Below, one piece after another: positions 9,208 to 18,514 of a DNA stretch of 42,562 bases (within the stretch, counting starts at the first letter, position 1; each line of letters starts with the position of its first letter). A model generated the notes under the pieces. It ran no database searches, was not told the DNA's origin, and saw only the letters and a list, made by a program, of their open reading frames with translations. Where the stretch lies: the NCBI GenBank assembly GCA_964465145.1, contig CAYXJR010000035.1:1-42562 (forward strand), written 5' to 3'. This stretch comes from JAUVKA01 sp964465145. Its GTDB lineage: Bacteria > Bacteroidota > Bacteroidia > Bacteroidales > UBA12481. The position numbers were made by a program, and so were the translations under genes.

Positions 9208-9311
9208 GTCCCATTTTCCTTTTCCCAGATTTCCGGCTATGATTTCTTATTAAGAATTACCGTCAGAAATTATCTGCTAAGATGTTCTGGACATTATCAG
9301 ATCACTCATGT

Positions 9312-9382
9312 TCCCACAATGATTTTCTCGGCATATCCTCGCCAGGGCTCCGGTATTCCAATTCCTCATTGATGGGCTGATC
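9312..9382 (+). promoter_or_regulatory. Upstream repeated element, copy A
   Basis: About 71 nt beginning TCCCACAATGATTTTCTCGG and ending GGGCTGAT. It is roughly four-fifths identical to copy B at 9938-10008 with a single 1-nt indel. It ends about 50 nt before the ATG at 9433, the same distance as copy B from its gene. Shared position relative to two unrelated small genes suggests a regulatory DNA site or a 5' leader RNA element. What it binds is unknown. Confidence 0.55.
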
Positions 9383-9432
9383 ATATTCAGTCCTGTATCT
9401 GCATATAATTTTAACTTAAATACTTATAAATC

Positions 9433-9684
9433 ATGACTTACGAAAAAAATTACATCGGAAAAGGAAAGAGAAACGAAAAGATCAATTCAATCGTAAAATT
9501 TACCTTTAATCTTAAAGACCTTATTGCTTTCTCTTACGAATTTGAAGGAGAAATGTATGTATCAGTTGAAACAGCACAGATGAAATCACCTGACAAGTTT
9601 GGCCGCACTCACAATGCATGGGTTACCTCCCACGTTGAAGAAGCAATTCCCGAGGTAAATTCTCCAGGCAAAAAGGGTAAATAA
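9433..9684 (+). CDS. Small hypothetical protein of the accessory border zone
   Basis: An 83-residue soluble protein starting MTYEKNYIGKGKRNEKINSI and ending in a basic tail (SPGKKGK). The centre alternates as beta strands (IVKFTFNLKDLIAFSYEFEGEMYVSVETA). It has no signal peptide or Cys. It is bounded upstream by repeat copy A and downstream by a terminator, so it is a single-gene unit. Such short genes beside RadC-like proteins are common on Bacteroidota islands, but I do not recognise the family. Confidence 0.75.
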   Translation: MTYEKNYIGKGKRNEKINSIVKFTFNLKDLIAFSYEFEGEMYVSVETAQMKSPDKFGRTHNAWVTSHVEEAIPEVNSPGKKGK

Positions 9685-9704
9685 ACACCAAATCATCCTT
9701 CATA

Positions 9705-9730
9705 AAGAAGCCCTCCGGGGCTTTTTTTTT
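9705..9730 (+). terminator. Rho-independent terminator after the 83-residue gene
   Basis: AAGCCC and GGGCTT form a 6-bp stem closed by a TCCG tetraloop, followed by a run of nine T. Confidence 0.85.
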
Positions 9731-9937
9731 GCTCAAATTGGCCCCAACAGCTGCCTCAAAAAAGCATCACCTATACCATTGTCTCTTCAGCCCAATTAAG
9801 AGGATCCTAAAAATGGTTCCCCTCATAAAAACTAATGCTCCGACCGGTATTTGATTCAAATTAAGCAGACATTTTCGGCTTTGTGTCCAGGTCGATTTTA
9901 CATGCAAAGGAATACTGCCTGATCTCAGTTCATTCTA

Positions 9938-10008
9938 TCCCACAAGGTTTTTCTCGACATATCCTCACTATGATCCGGTATTTCAATTCCACCTGGTTGG
10001 GCTGATAT
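9938..10008 (+). promoter_or_regulatory. Upstream repeated element, copy B
   Basis: Begins TCCCACAAGGTTTTTCTCGA and shares with copy A the blocks CATATCCTC, TCCGGTATT, CAATTCC and TGGGCTGAT. It ends ~50 nt before the ATG at 10060. The rest of the 375-nt intergenic stretch (9685-10059) holds the terminator at its start and nothing else I can name. Confidence 0.55.
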
Positions 10009-10059
10009 TCTTAGGCAGCAGGGGAAAGTCATATAAAATAACCCTTAAAAACAAACGCC

Positions 10060-10227
10060 ATGACAGCTTTTCAATTTGAATCAAACAACGCCATCGAAAC
10101 TGCTAAAGCAGATTATTGCAAAGAGAACCACAGAGATCCTAACCTGAATTGGGATGATCTGGATGAGATCTTTTCCCTACAGGATGATTTTGATGAATTC
10201 ACCACATACGATCCTTTCTCAGTATAG
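10060..10227 (+). CDS. Very acidic 55-residue protein
   Basis: ATG at 10060 opens MTAFQFESNNAIETAKADYC and the frame ends at TAG 10225-10227. It has 14 Asp/Glu against 3 Lys/Arg, most of them in the C-terminal half (WDDLDEIFSLQDDFDEF). The gene is supported by its flanks: repeat copy B upstream at the same spacing as for the 83-residue gene, and a clear terminator 17 nt after the stop. The high negative charge and small size are reminiscent of DNA-mimic proteins, but that is only a possibility. No family recognised. Confidence 0.6.
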   Translation: MTAFQFESNNAIETAKADYCKENHRDPNLNWDDLDEIFSLQDDFDEFTTYDPFSV

Positions 10228-10243
10228 GACCTGAAACCTCATT

Positions 10244-10280
10244 AAAAAAGTAAGAGCATTCAGCTTTTACTTTTTTTTTC
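10244..10280 (+). terminator. Rho-independent terminator after the acidic 55-residue gene
   Basis: AGTAAGAGC (10249-10257) pairs with GCTTTTACT (10263-10271) with one G-U, loop ATTCA, then a run of nine T. The A-run on the left side could make it work on the other strand too. Confidence 0.85.
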
Positions 10281-10325
10281 TCAATAGGTATTATAAATTC
10301 AATCACACCAATAAACAAGAATACG

Positions 10326-10898
10326 ATGAATAAATTAACAAGCCAGGGAATGATTTATAACCTAAAGAGTATGAGAGGATTTGCTGCCAACTTCATAGGT
10401 AATGGCGGGAATTATGATGAATTATTGAAAGCAATAATAGAATCAGACTCAACCCTGACACCAAAAATCCTTGCTAAACAACTTAATATCACAGTTGATA
10501 AATGCAGATTCCAAATTAGAAAGTTATATAACGACATTATTGAAAATAAAGAAGGAGTTACATTTAAATTTAATAAATCAAAGGTCTATCTTAACTTTAA
10601 ACACCGAGACATTTTCCACTTCATTGAAGTTGAAAAGCTCCCTATTATGCCAAGAGTTGGAGAACAAATAGAAGTTCCATTTCTCATGGAATACTTTGAT
10701 AATCACATCTTTTATATTGACTCCATCCATCACAAATTAGAAAATGATTTTCAGGTAATTGATATACACCTAACAGGAGGTTACTATAATCTTTTTTGGC
10801 ATTGGAGGCGGGATAAGGCATATCTAACAAATGAATTTCCTTCCTCAATTCTTTATGGTGGAGATGAATTGAAATTGCAGAAGGCGATGGGCTTATAA
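10326..10898 (+). CDS. Hypothetical protein with an HTH-like segment
   Basis: A 190-residue soluble protein. Residues ~45-75 (LTPKILAKQLNITVDKCRFQ...) look like a winged-helix or HTH unit: a helix, a turn at LNIT, and a recognition-type helix. The C-terminal half (FHFIEVEKLPIMPRVGEQIE, then IDIHLTGGYYNLFW) looks like a small beta-rich domain. The gene converges on mcrC with only 25 nt between the two stops. It may regulate the accessory region; this is inferred from the HTH-like segment. No named family recognised. Confidence 0.65.
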   Translation: MNKLTSQGMIYNLKSMRGFAANFIGNGGNYDELLKAIIESDSTLTPKILAKQLNITVDKCRFQIRKLYNDIIENKEGVTFKFNKSKVYLNFKHRDIFHFIEVEKLPIMPRVGEQIEVPFLMEYFDNHIFYIDSIHHKLENDFQVIDIHLTGGYYNLFWHWRRDKAYLTNEFPSSILYGGDELKLQKAMGL

Positions 10899-10923
10899 CG
10901 AAACAAGGCGGGATAACTCATTT

Positions 10924-12171
10924 CTATCCCAACCACTCCCCAAAAACCTTTTCACAAATAGCATTTTGCCATTTTGAAATTGTCGTATGGGTTGGAATCC
11001 TAATGATGCTGCAGGTTTTATCTGGATCGGTTAATTGTTCAGGATTATAGTAGCTTCCTGAGATAATTCTTTCTTTGCCGGGATATACAAGGGCTACTTT
11101 GGAAGCCTGAAAATATTCATGATATACATACAATTGCCTTAAATCGTCTGGTGATGGATTTGAGTCGCCAATGTTTTTCCATTTTGTATCCAACACATAA
11201 GAATTATCTCTGTCATGAAATACAATATCCGGCCGGATAGATGAACGGTTGCCGTTCTGAGGTTTCCAGAAATATTTTGATACCTGACTTGATATAGTTT
11301 TACCAGAAGGGAGATGTTTTCGTAAACTGTTATAAATGAATCTCTCCCATAATAGATTCATATCGAACATTATGGCAAGTATATTATTTCGACCATTACT
11401 TAGATCAGGATGATAATTGAGCAATAAGAGACGGGAAATTTCAATTGCATTCTTATATTCCTCAGTTTTTCTTGTTAATACTATTCTGTCGAATAATCCT
11501 TCGGTAATTTTTATATCAGTCATTTCGGGGAAATCCAGCAAAAGCTTTCCAATTCTACTGTTCAAGGCAATTTTTGAGTTGATCTGCCTAAGCAATAATA
11601 TTGTTTTATATAGAACCTGGTGTAGGATATGTATTTTATCGTATGACGTGTGCTTTACAAAGAATCGCTCTTGATGAATCAAATTCTGCTGTATGTGTTT
11701 GCTGAAAATCATTCGACCTTTTAGTGATAATCTATTCCCTTCTTCCTTATGATATTTTTTAATCAAGCCCTTATTAAGCAGATATTCAACCTCTTTAATA
11801 AAAAGCTCAAAATATAAATCAAGGATAAAATTAGTTTTGATTTTAAGGGATGATGTGCTTGGGGCATGAACATTAAAAGCGCCGACGGATCTTAGCATTC
11901 CAATCAGAATATCACGCCACTCATTTTTATCCCCATATTTATAAGCCTTTGGCAAGACTTCAATAATCAGATTGCCAATATGAAGAACTCCCACGTATTC
12001 GTTAAACAGAATCCCTTTGTGAATTAAGTTATAATAAGGAGTCCCCTTATCGCCGTAGAAGTTCTCTAGTTTTGACCTATGAGATTCAGAAAATTCTATA
12101 CCGTTGTATTTACGACCAACTTTAAGTGATTCGTGCTCGAAAATTGTAATATGATTATTTTTCTTATACAC
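10924..12171 (-). CDS. mcrC: McrC-like subunit of an McrBC-type modification-dependent nuclease
   Basis: 415 residues from a GTG start whose codon overlaps the end of mcrB by 8 nt (GTGTATAA), a classic coupled pair. The N-terminal half has the McrC pattern (GVLHIGNLIIEVLPKAYKYG, then LIGMLRSVGAF). The C-terminal half carries the PD-(D/E)XK nuclease signature SIRPDIVFHDRDN...VLDTKWK. In McrBC systems this subunit binds the McrB GTPase ring and supplies the cleaving nuclease for DNA with modified cytosines. The length is slightly above E. coli McrC (about 350). It is the last gene of the - strand island. Confidence 0.93.
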   Translation of the reverse strand: MYKKNNHITIFEHESLKVGRKYNGIEFSESHRSKLENFYGDKGTPYYNLIHKGILFNEYVGVLHIGNLIIEVLPKAYKYGDKNEWRDILIGMLRSVGAFNVHAPSTSSLKIKTNFILDLYFELFIKEVEYLLNKGLIKKYHKEEGNRLSLKGRMIFSKHIQQNLIHQERFFVKHTSYDKIHILHQVLYKTILLLRQINSKIALNSRIGKLLLDFPEMTDIKITEGLFDRIVLTRKTEEYKNAIEISRLLLLNYHPDLSNGRNNILAIMFDMNLLWERFIYNSLRKHLPSGKTISSQVSKYFWKPQNGNRSSIRPDIVFHDRDNSYVLDTKWKNIGDSNPSPDDLRQLYVYHEYFQASKVALVYPGKERIISGSYYNPEQLTDPDKTCSIIRIPTHTTISKWQNAICEKVFGEWLG

Positions 12172-15100
12172 TTTCTTCCGATTCCTTCCCTGGCTCTTTG
12201 AAAAGTAATTTTAGAGCTTTCACGAAATCTTCATCATTCATTTTCAAAGGATCTTCTATGCTATAAATAACTCTGTCAGAAAATGTATCCACCTCATAAT
12301 CTTTCGCACGAGCAAAGATTTCTGAAACGTTATCTTGTTTTTTGCCTTCACAAAATCCCTCACCCAAAGCAAGGGAAATTTTTCCATAATCACCATAAAA
12401 ATATTCTTGTAGTAAAGGAATGATTTGCCGACTAAATGATTCTTTGAGTCTCTCTAGATCTTTTACGCACATGAAATAGCTGTGACCAATCAGGTGGTCC
12501 CTATCAAGCAATATTTCTATTCTTTTGTTGATTGTTTCAAGAAGTTTCACCAGGTCAATCGAATATCCATCGATTTCAAGTATTCCATTTTGATCCTTTA
12601 ATTCACCGTGAGTTTTAATTATCTCTGGTTTTGGTTTTATCTCCTCAAAGCTGAATCTCCTCCTAAGTGCGGTATCCAGTGCCTCAACACTCCTATCAGC
12701 CGTATTCATGGTACCTATTATATATAGATTTGACGGAACTCCAAACTTCTCTTTACTATATGGAAGTGTTATTTCGAGATCCTCCTTCCGACCCAGTCTT
12801 TTGTCTTCCTCAATCAAAGTAATCAGCTCACCAAAGATTTGCGAGACGTTACCGCGGTTTATTTCGTCGATGATGAGGACATATGGAGCTCCTTGAAGAT
12901 TCTTATAATCATATTTTGTTAATGATTGATTAATTGCCTTCTTTTCATCCTGGAGGTATTTACGATCTTTTTTAATTGAATAGGCAGGCTTTGCATTCTT
13001 ACGGATCCCATTTAACACAGCCCAATATGCCGATGCATTACTGCCACCTATGATCTCTCTAAACTTCTCATTTATGTTATTAATATCATCAAGGTTCTTT
13101 ATTTCTTTTTGAAGCTTTGTTAATCTGTTTTTCGAAACAATGTAGGATCGAATTCCTCCAATATGCTTAATGTTGATGTTCCCTTGTTTAGACACACTTT
13201 CAACCAAAACCTTTCCTCCAGTTCTTGTCTCCAGTTCAACTGGTTTGTCTGTAGACAACTGCTCTTCAAGATCTTGAATATAACTATCATAGGTTAATGA
13301 AAAGTCAAGAATTTCTTGTTGTTCTTTTGATTCTTTTTTTAGTGCGATTGAAAATATTGCATCAGTACAAATTTTGTAGAAAATACCATCTTCAACTCTA
13401 TAAACAATAGGATCTCCCTCCTTCTCTGGCTCAATCGGTTTAATACCTTCAACAAAGTCCTCATAACTCATGCTTTGATGGAAGGTTGTAAAGACAATTT
13501 GTCCTTCATTCACATATTCGTCAAATTCAGCCTTGATGTCTTCTCTATTTCCTGAAAAATCAAAAGCCGGTTCAATGATTTTCAAAGCCCTATTAATTGT
13601 GTTGTATGTTTTTCCTGTACCAGGTGGACCGTAGAGGATTTGGTTAAGTGGACTATTATTTTCGATTATTCCGGGTTTAGATGGATTTAAATCAATCCCA
13701 AGCATGTCTATTATTCCGGGTATGTATCCAGAATTATTAGTAATCTCAGTTAACGTTTTTAGAGGGAGGAGTCCATCCAGGTATTTCCATTCACCTTTGC
13801 TTTTCCATTCAACCTTTCTAATACTCGTGTAGTGTTCAACAGTTTTATCAAATATATATCCTGATGAAACAATGCCGTAACCAAGAATGATACTTCTACC
13901 TTTCTTAGAAATCACAATATCTCCAGGCTTGATTGTCTTCAGGAAATCAAAACATGCTTTTGCATCTACATCATAACTTTGTTCCTTTTTATGATATGCT
14001 TTGAGTGCCTTAGCCATATCTTTTTTTGTTTGATATTGACTGAAATCACCTAATTCATACCATCCCAAACCCATAATACCAGCTTCATAAAATTCATTCC
14101 ATTTTTCAGCATCCTTACCAGGAGCATAGATCCAGATCTTCCGAATATTATTTTTTTTATCCATGGAGATTTTCTCAATTATTTCAAACTGTTCTTTACT
14201 GGCCTTAAAGTTTGTTCCCTGATTACCAGCATTAAAGCTCTTAAATTCTTCAAAATCCTTAAGTGTGTCGAAATACACTGGATTGTTCCATAAATTTTCA
14301 TCAATTGTGATCTCAACTATATCTCCAGGCTCATTGGAGGGTTCTTGTAAATAATACTGGACTTCTTCTTCCTTATCGACACCTTGATGTACAGATGTTT
14401 TTACTGTGCCTAAAGCATTGCATGCAGCGTCCTTTCCTGTTTCCCATAGAATGACTTTATCACCTTGTTTTATGTCTTTCTTATGCTGTGATACTCTCCA
14501 GGTCGCTACTGCATTGTTCCTTAGAGCTTCCTTTATATTGTAAACCTTTGGGTTACCCTGAAAAATCCAATAGTTAACATCCTTATTCCCTTTAGAACTA
14601 ACGTCCCAGAAGTATAGGATGTCCTGAGTAAGCCAATTGAATTCAGAATCATGATAAGTTTCAGCAGGTAAATTTGTTTTGTATAATTGAAGAAGCTCAC
14701 TATCCCCAAGAATCATCTCCTTTTTAAATTTGCTTGCAAGCTTTTGAAAATGTATAAGCTTCTGACCTTTACCTGACTGTTTTTCTCCATAGAATCGAGA
14801 AAGCAAGCCATAATAAGTGCTTTTATAGTGAACATATTTCTCAGGATATTTAAGTGTAATATACAATGAGATGGCTCTTTCATCTTGAAAATCACTATGA
14901 TCAGGATTAGGATCAATACTTCGGTAAAGAGTACTAATCCTTTCTTGAAAAAGAGTAAGACGTCCATTCAAATCAAGATCTTCATTATATAAATCCTCAA
15001 TAATACTCCTCAACTCAGAGCTTCTCTCCCTACATAACCGTTTCATAACAGCAAATGCGAGGTTATAAATTAGATTTGTTTGATCCTTTATTGAATTAAG

Positions 15101-15502
15101 AAACATATCCCCGAAATCAGATGCATTTGGGTTCCAAGTATCCTGAAAATGTTCTACAGCATTCCATTTGTATATTTCACCACTTAAGCCATTGGCCCCA
15201 ATATGTTTTTTGTATTTATATATAAGATCTGTCATAGGATCAATTATTCTTTTGCATTCAAAACCTGTTAAATCTTTAAATAAAGATCTCGTTGAATCAC
15301 TGCTGACGAAATCCTTTGGTGCTAATTTTAACTCTACTATTTCCGCAGCCTTTGTTACCAATAGTTTAAATGGATATTCTCTACCGCTGATTTCAACCAC
15401 ATATTCTTTACCTTCTCTATTAGTTGGAATACCTTCTTTATCAATCAGTTTTACAGCTTCAAGAACAAGTTGCTTATTTAAAAAACCGAGCTTTTTATTC
15501 AT
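12164..15502 (-). CDS. mcrB: McrB-like AAA+ NTPase with two predicted PUA/EVE-type N-terminal domains
   Basis: 1112 residues, more than twice E. coli McrB (about 460). Motor domain: Walker A GPPGTGKT near 623, Walker B/McrB signature LIIDEINRGNVSQIFGEL near 873, and sensor motif GTMNTADRSVEALDTALRRR near 929. Ahead of it lie an N-terminal region (1-300) I cannot place, an EVE/PUA-like domain at about 307-395 (NYWIFQGNPKVYNI...RVSQHKKDIKQGDKVILWE), and a second PUA-like domain at about 455-575 (IRKIWIYAPG...AGIMGLGWYELG...IKPGDIVISKKG). EVE-type domains read modified bases, so the protein probably senses modified DNA and drives McrC. It may use GTP, as the family does. It lies 56 nt after hsdR. 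Confidence 0.92.
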   Translation of the reverse strand: MNKKLGFLNKQLVLEAVKLIDKEGIPTNREGKEYVVEISGREYPFKLLVTKAAEIVELKLAPKDFVSSDSTRSLFKDLTGFECKRIIDPMTDLIYKYKKHIGANGLSGEIYKWNAVEHFQDTWNPNASDFGDMFLNSIKDQTNLIYNLAFAVMKRLCRERSSELRSIIEDLYNEDLDLNGRLTLFQERISTLYRSIDPNPDHSDFQDERAISLYITLKYPEKYVHYKSTYYGLLSRFYGEKQSGKGQKLIHFQKLASKFKKEMILGDSELLQLYKTNLPAETYHDSEFNWLTQDILYFWDVSSKGNKDVNYWIFQGNPKVYNIKEALRNNAVATWRVSQHKKDIKQGDKVILWETGKDAACNALGTVKTSVHQGVDKEEEVQYYLQEPSNEPGDIVEITIDENLWNNPVYFDTLKDFEEFKSFNAGNQGTNFKASKEQFEIIEKISMDKKNNIRKIWIYAPGKDAEKWNEFYEAGIMGLGWYELGDFSQYQTKKDMAKALKAYHKKEQSYDVDAKACFDFLKTIKPGDIVISKKGRSIILGYGIVSSGYIFDKTVEHYTSIRKVEWKSKGEWKYLDGLLPLKTLTEITNNSGYIPGIIDMLGIDLNPSKPGIIENNSPLNQILYGPPGTGKTYNTINRALKIIEPAFDFSGNREDIKAEFDEYVNEGQIVFTTFHQSMSYEDFVEGIKPIEPEKEGDPIVYRVEDGIFYKICTDAIFSIALKKESKEQQEILDFSLTYDSYIQDLEEQLSTDKPVELETRTGGKVLVESVSKQGNINIKHIGGIRSYIVSKNRLTKLQKEIKNLDDINNINEKFREIIGGSNASAYWAVLNGIRKNAKPAYSIKKDRKYLQDEKKAINQSLTKYDYKNLQGAPYVLIIDEINRGNVSQIFGELITLIEEDKRLGRKEDLEITLPYSKEKFGVPSNLYIIGTMNTADRSVEALDTALRRRFSFEEIKPKPEIIKTHGELKDQNGILEIDGYSIDLVKLLETINKRIEILLDRDHLIGHSYFMCVKDLERLKESFSRQIIPLLQEYFYGDYGKISLALGEGFCEGKKQDNVSEIFARAKDYEVDTFSDRVIYSIEDPLKMNDEDFVKALKLLFKEPGKESEESV

Positions 15503-15558
15503 CTATTAAAATTTTAGGTCAAAATTCTTTCGTCTTCCGTCTTAGGTCTTTCTTCTTA

Positions 15559-18435
15559 TCACGCACTCAACCCCAACACAAACACCTCAACAAATTCCTT
15601 CATCTTTCTGATTATTCGTTCTCCAATTTCACGAGCTTTGAGGACACTGGGGCGGTTATCCAGACATTTAAAGACTTCATCCCTGACCGGCTCCTGCTCA
15701 CTGTAGATGTACGCATCAATCAATGACCGGAATTGCTTTTGATCAAGTTTTTCATCTTCGCAGATCTTGCCAATTGCCAAGGTTTTCTGCTCCTGCCAGA
15801 ATCTTGAAAACTCATCCGGTATAGCATCTACATCATCAATTAAAGGAAGGTTTTCTTCGATAAACTTCTCGATTAATTCCCGCTTGCTCCTTAAATCCAC
15901 TTCACCGGCAAGTAAATCGATGATAGCTTTCTTTTGTTTTCCTTTTTCTGATATTTCAGCATTCTTCAGTTTGGCAAGTAAGCGAAGGATATAGGCTACA
16001 TTGATCTCATCCCTGTGAATCAGTTCAAGCTCAAAGTCAACATCTTCCAAGATTGATTCTTTCTGCTTCTGATGATCACTTTTTACTTTTTCGTATAAAT
16101 CTAGATACTTGCTTTTAAAATCCTCAAAACTTGGCTCACTCATAGGCAGATCTTCCCAACTGAAGTCTGTAAATGAGCCAAGAACATTTTTTATCCTAAT
16201 CAGGGCCCTGAATGCTTGAATAAAGGCCATTTCTGCTTCTTCACTAGGAAGATCATCCACACTTTTTACAGTCGGGGCAATTTTTAGCAGGTCTGCAAAG
16301 GCTTCGCTGAATTTCCTGACAATCACTTCATAAGGAGGCAATAGAATATCTTCCTTTGCATCTTTATTGGAAAACAGTGTGATCGCCTCATCTGTTGCAG
16401 CCTTCAGGTTTCGAAAACAAAGGATATTACCCTGGGATTTTTGCTCGTTCAGAATCCTGTTTGTGCGTGAAAAAGCCTGGATCAGACCATGATACCTAAG
16501 GTTTTTATCAACATACAGGGTATTAACTTTCTTGGCGTCAAAACCAGTGAGGAACATATTAACGACAAGCAAAATATCAATTCTGTCCTTTTCATTGAAT
16601 CCAACTTTTTCCCTATCCTTTATTTTTTTACTTATATCCTTAAAATAATTCTCATATTGCATACTGTCCGTTGTGCTGAAAGAAGTCCCAAACATCGCAT
16701 TGTAATCACCGATATACTCTTCCAGTTTATCACGACTGTGATAGGTTTTTAATTGCATTTGGGGATGATCGGCTGCCATGGAATATTCCTCTGGTAAAAA
16801 TCCCATAGCCTCATCATCATCTTCGTTTGCTGCATAGGAAAATATGGTGGCAATTCTCAGATCATGGGACCCAGCCTCTTTTTTCTTTTTTAACGAATCA
16901 TAATACCGAATTAAATTATTGATACTACTTACAGCAAAAATGGCAGTATAATCCCGGGTATGGGTTTTCTGATTATGGTATTGAATGATATAATCAACGA
17001 TCTTATTTTGCCGATCAGGTGATTCAATTACCTCCTGGGTATCGATGTCTTCTACCTCTATGTCGACAAAGGTTTTACTCTTCCTCTTGTACTTACCGAT
17101 ATATTCTATACTGAATTTCAGTACATTCTGGTCTCTGATGGCATCTGTGATCACATATTTATGAAGGCATTTTCCGAAAAGATCTTTAGTTGTGCGCTTC
17201 CCAAGTTCATTTTTCTGTGCATTATCAACAAAAATCGGCGTGCCAGTGAATCCAAACAGCTGAATGCTATTAAAAAAAGCATTTATTCGTTTATGCGTTT
17301 CTCCAAATTGTGATCTGTGACATTCATCGAAAATGAAAACCATCCTCTTATCCCTAAGATGCTCCATACCTGAACCGTAACGTCTTTTGGAGATCGCATT
17401 ATTGAGTTTCTGGATGGTAGTAACAATTAGCTTGGTATCATCTTTAAACTGCCTTATCAGGGAGTGAGTGTTATTGGTAACATCAACGCTGTCCTTCTTG
17501 AAGCTATTAAACTCCTTCATGGTTTGGTAATCAAGATCTTTACGATCAACAACAAATACAACCTTATGAATTCCTGGCAGATCCATGATGATCTGACTGG
17601 CCTTAAATGAGGTAAGAGTCTTGCCGGATCCTGTTGTATGCCAGATATACCCGTTCTGCCTGCTATCAAGCACCTGTTTGACAATGGCCTCAACAGCATG
17701 ATACTGATATGGTCGCAAAACCATCAGCATCTTATATGTTTCGTTTAGGACGATATATTTTGATATTATTTTACCGAGCTGCCTGGGATGTAAGAAATCA
17801 GTTGTGAAATCTTTCAGATCGCTGATATTCTTATTATTAATATTAGCCCAGAAAAAAGTTTGTTTAAAACTGAGTGTTTGTAACGGATTGTTTGCGTAAT
17901 ACTTTGTATTTACACCATTCGAGATCACAAAGATCTGAACATACTGAAATAATCCGCTGTTAGTCCAAAATGAATGTCTCTGATAACGACAAATCTGGTT
18001 AAAGGCCTCTTTCAATTCCAGTCCTCGTCTTTTAAGTTCGATCTGTACCAGGGGCAAGCCATTTATTAGGATTGTCACATCATACCGATTTTTGTAAGTA
18101 CCTGTCTGACTGACCTGATGGGTAACCTGATATAAATTCTTCGATGGATTCTCGGAATTAAAAAAGCGGACATAGAAGCTTTCGCTATTATCACGGTTCA
18201 GGTGGAAGCGGTCACGAATTGTTTTGGCCTTTTCAAAAATGTTCCCCTTTGCCAGGTTATTCAGAATGATGTCGAATTCCCTGTCCGAGAAGGTAGTATT
18301 ATTAAATTTTTCAAGTTGATTTTTAAGGTTCTGTAGAATCCCTTCTTCATCATTTATCCTGATTTTCTTATACCCCAGATCAACCAGTTGTTCTACCAGT
18401 TTATCTTCTAATACCGCTTCAGCTTGACTTGACAT
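15559..18435 (-). CDS. hsdR: Type I restriction enzyme subunit R (HsdR)
   Basis: 958 residues with the expected domain order. The N-terminal nuclease domain has the D..(Q/E)xK-type motif (YDVTILINGLPLVQIELKRRG, ~115-135) and the following FNQICRYQRHS. The SF2 motor has Walker A HTTGSGKT (~265-272), motif II FDECHRSQFGE (~367), motif III FGFTGTP, and motif VI QAFSRTNRI. The C-terminal third is helical and would contact the methylase core. The enzyme cuts unmodified DNA after ATP-driven translocation when bound to HsdM-HsdS. The gene follows hsdS by 79 nt on the same strand and appears intact. Confidence 0.96.
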   Translation of the reverse strand: MSSQAEAVLEDKLVEQLVDLGYKKIRINDEEGILQNLKNQLEKFNNTTFSDREFDIILNNLAKGNIFEKAKTIRDRFHLNRDNSESFYVRFFNSENPSKNLYQVTHQVSQTGTYKNRYDVTILINGLPLVQIELKRRGLELKEAFNQICRYQRHSFWTNSGLFQYVQIFVISNGVNTKYYANNPLQTLSFKQTFFWANINNKNISDLKDFTTDFLHPRQLGKIISKYIVLNETYKMLMVLRPYQYHAVEAIVKQVLDSRQNGYIWHTTGSGKTLTSFKASQIIMDLPGIHKVVFVVDRKDLDYQTMKEFNSFKKDSVDVTNNTHSLIRQFKDDTKLIVTTIQKLNNAISKRRYGSGMEHLRDKRMVFIFDECHRSQFGETHKRINAFFNSIQLFGFTGTPIFVDNAQKNELGKRTTKDLFGKCLHKYVITDAIRDQNVLKFSIEYIGKYKRKSKTFVDIEVEDIDTQEVIESPDRQNKIVDYIIQYHNQKTHTRDYTAIFAVSSINNLIRYYDSLKKKKEAGSHDLRIATIFSYAANEDDDEAMGFLPEEYSMAADHPQMQLKTYHSRDKLEEYIGDYNAMFGTSFSTTDSMQYENYFKDISKKIKDREKVGFNEKDRIDILLVVNMFLTGFDAKKVNTLYVDKNLRYHGLIQAFSRTNRILNEQKSQGNILCFRNLKAATDEAITLFSNKDAKEDILLPPYEVIVRKFSEAFADLLKIAPTVKSVDDLPSEEAEMAFIQAFRALIRIKNVLGSFTDFSWEDLPMSEPSFEDFKSKYLDLYEKVKSDHQKQKESILEDVDFELELIHRDEINVAYILRLLAKLKNAEISEKGKQKKAIIDLLAGEVDLRSKRELIEKFIEENLPLIDDVDAIPDEFSRFWQEQKTLAIGKICEDEKLDQKQFRSLIDAYIYSEQEPVRDEVFKCLDNRPSVLKAREIGERIIRKMKEFVEVFVLGLSA

Positions 18436-18514
18436 TTAGTCGGCAATTAAGAATTAGATAAAGGTGCCCTGAAGATAAACAAAATCAAGTACTTCTCATG
18501 AAACAGGTTTTATT

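Noticed and set aside
10910..10930. GGGATA/TATCCC hairpin between convergent genes
   Set aside because: Short stem, no T-run, and it overlaps the end of mcrC.
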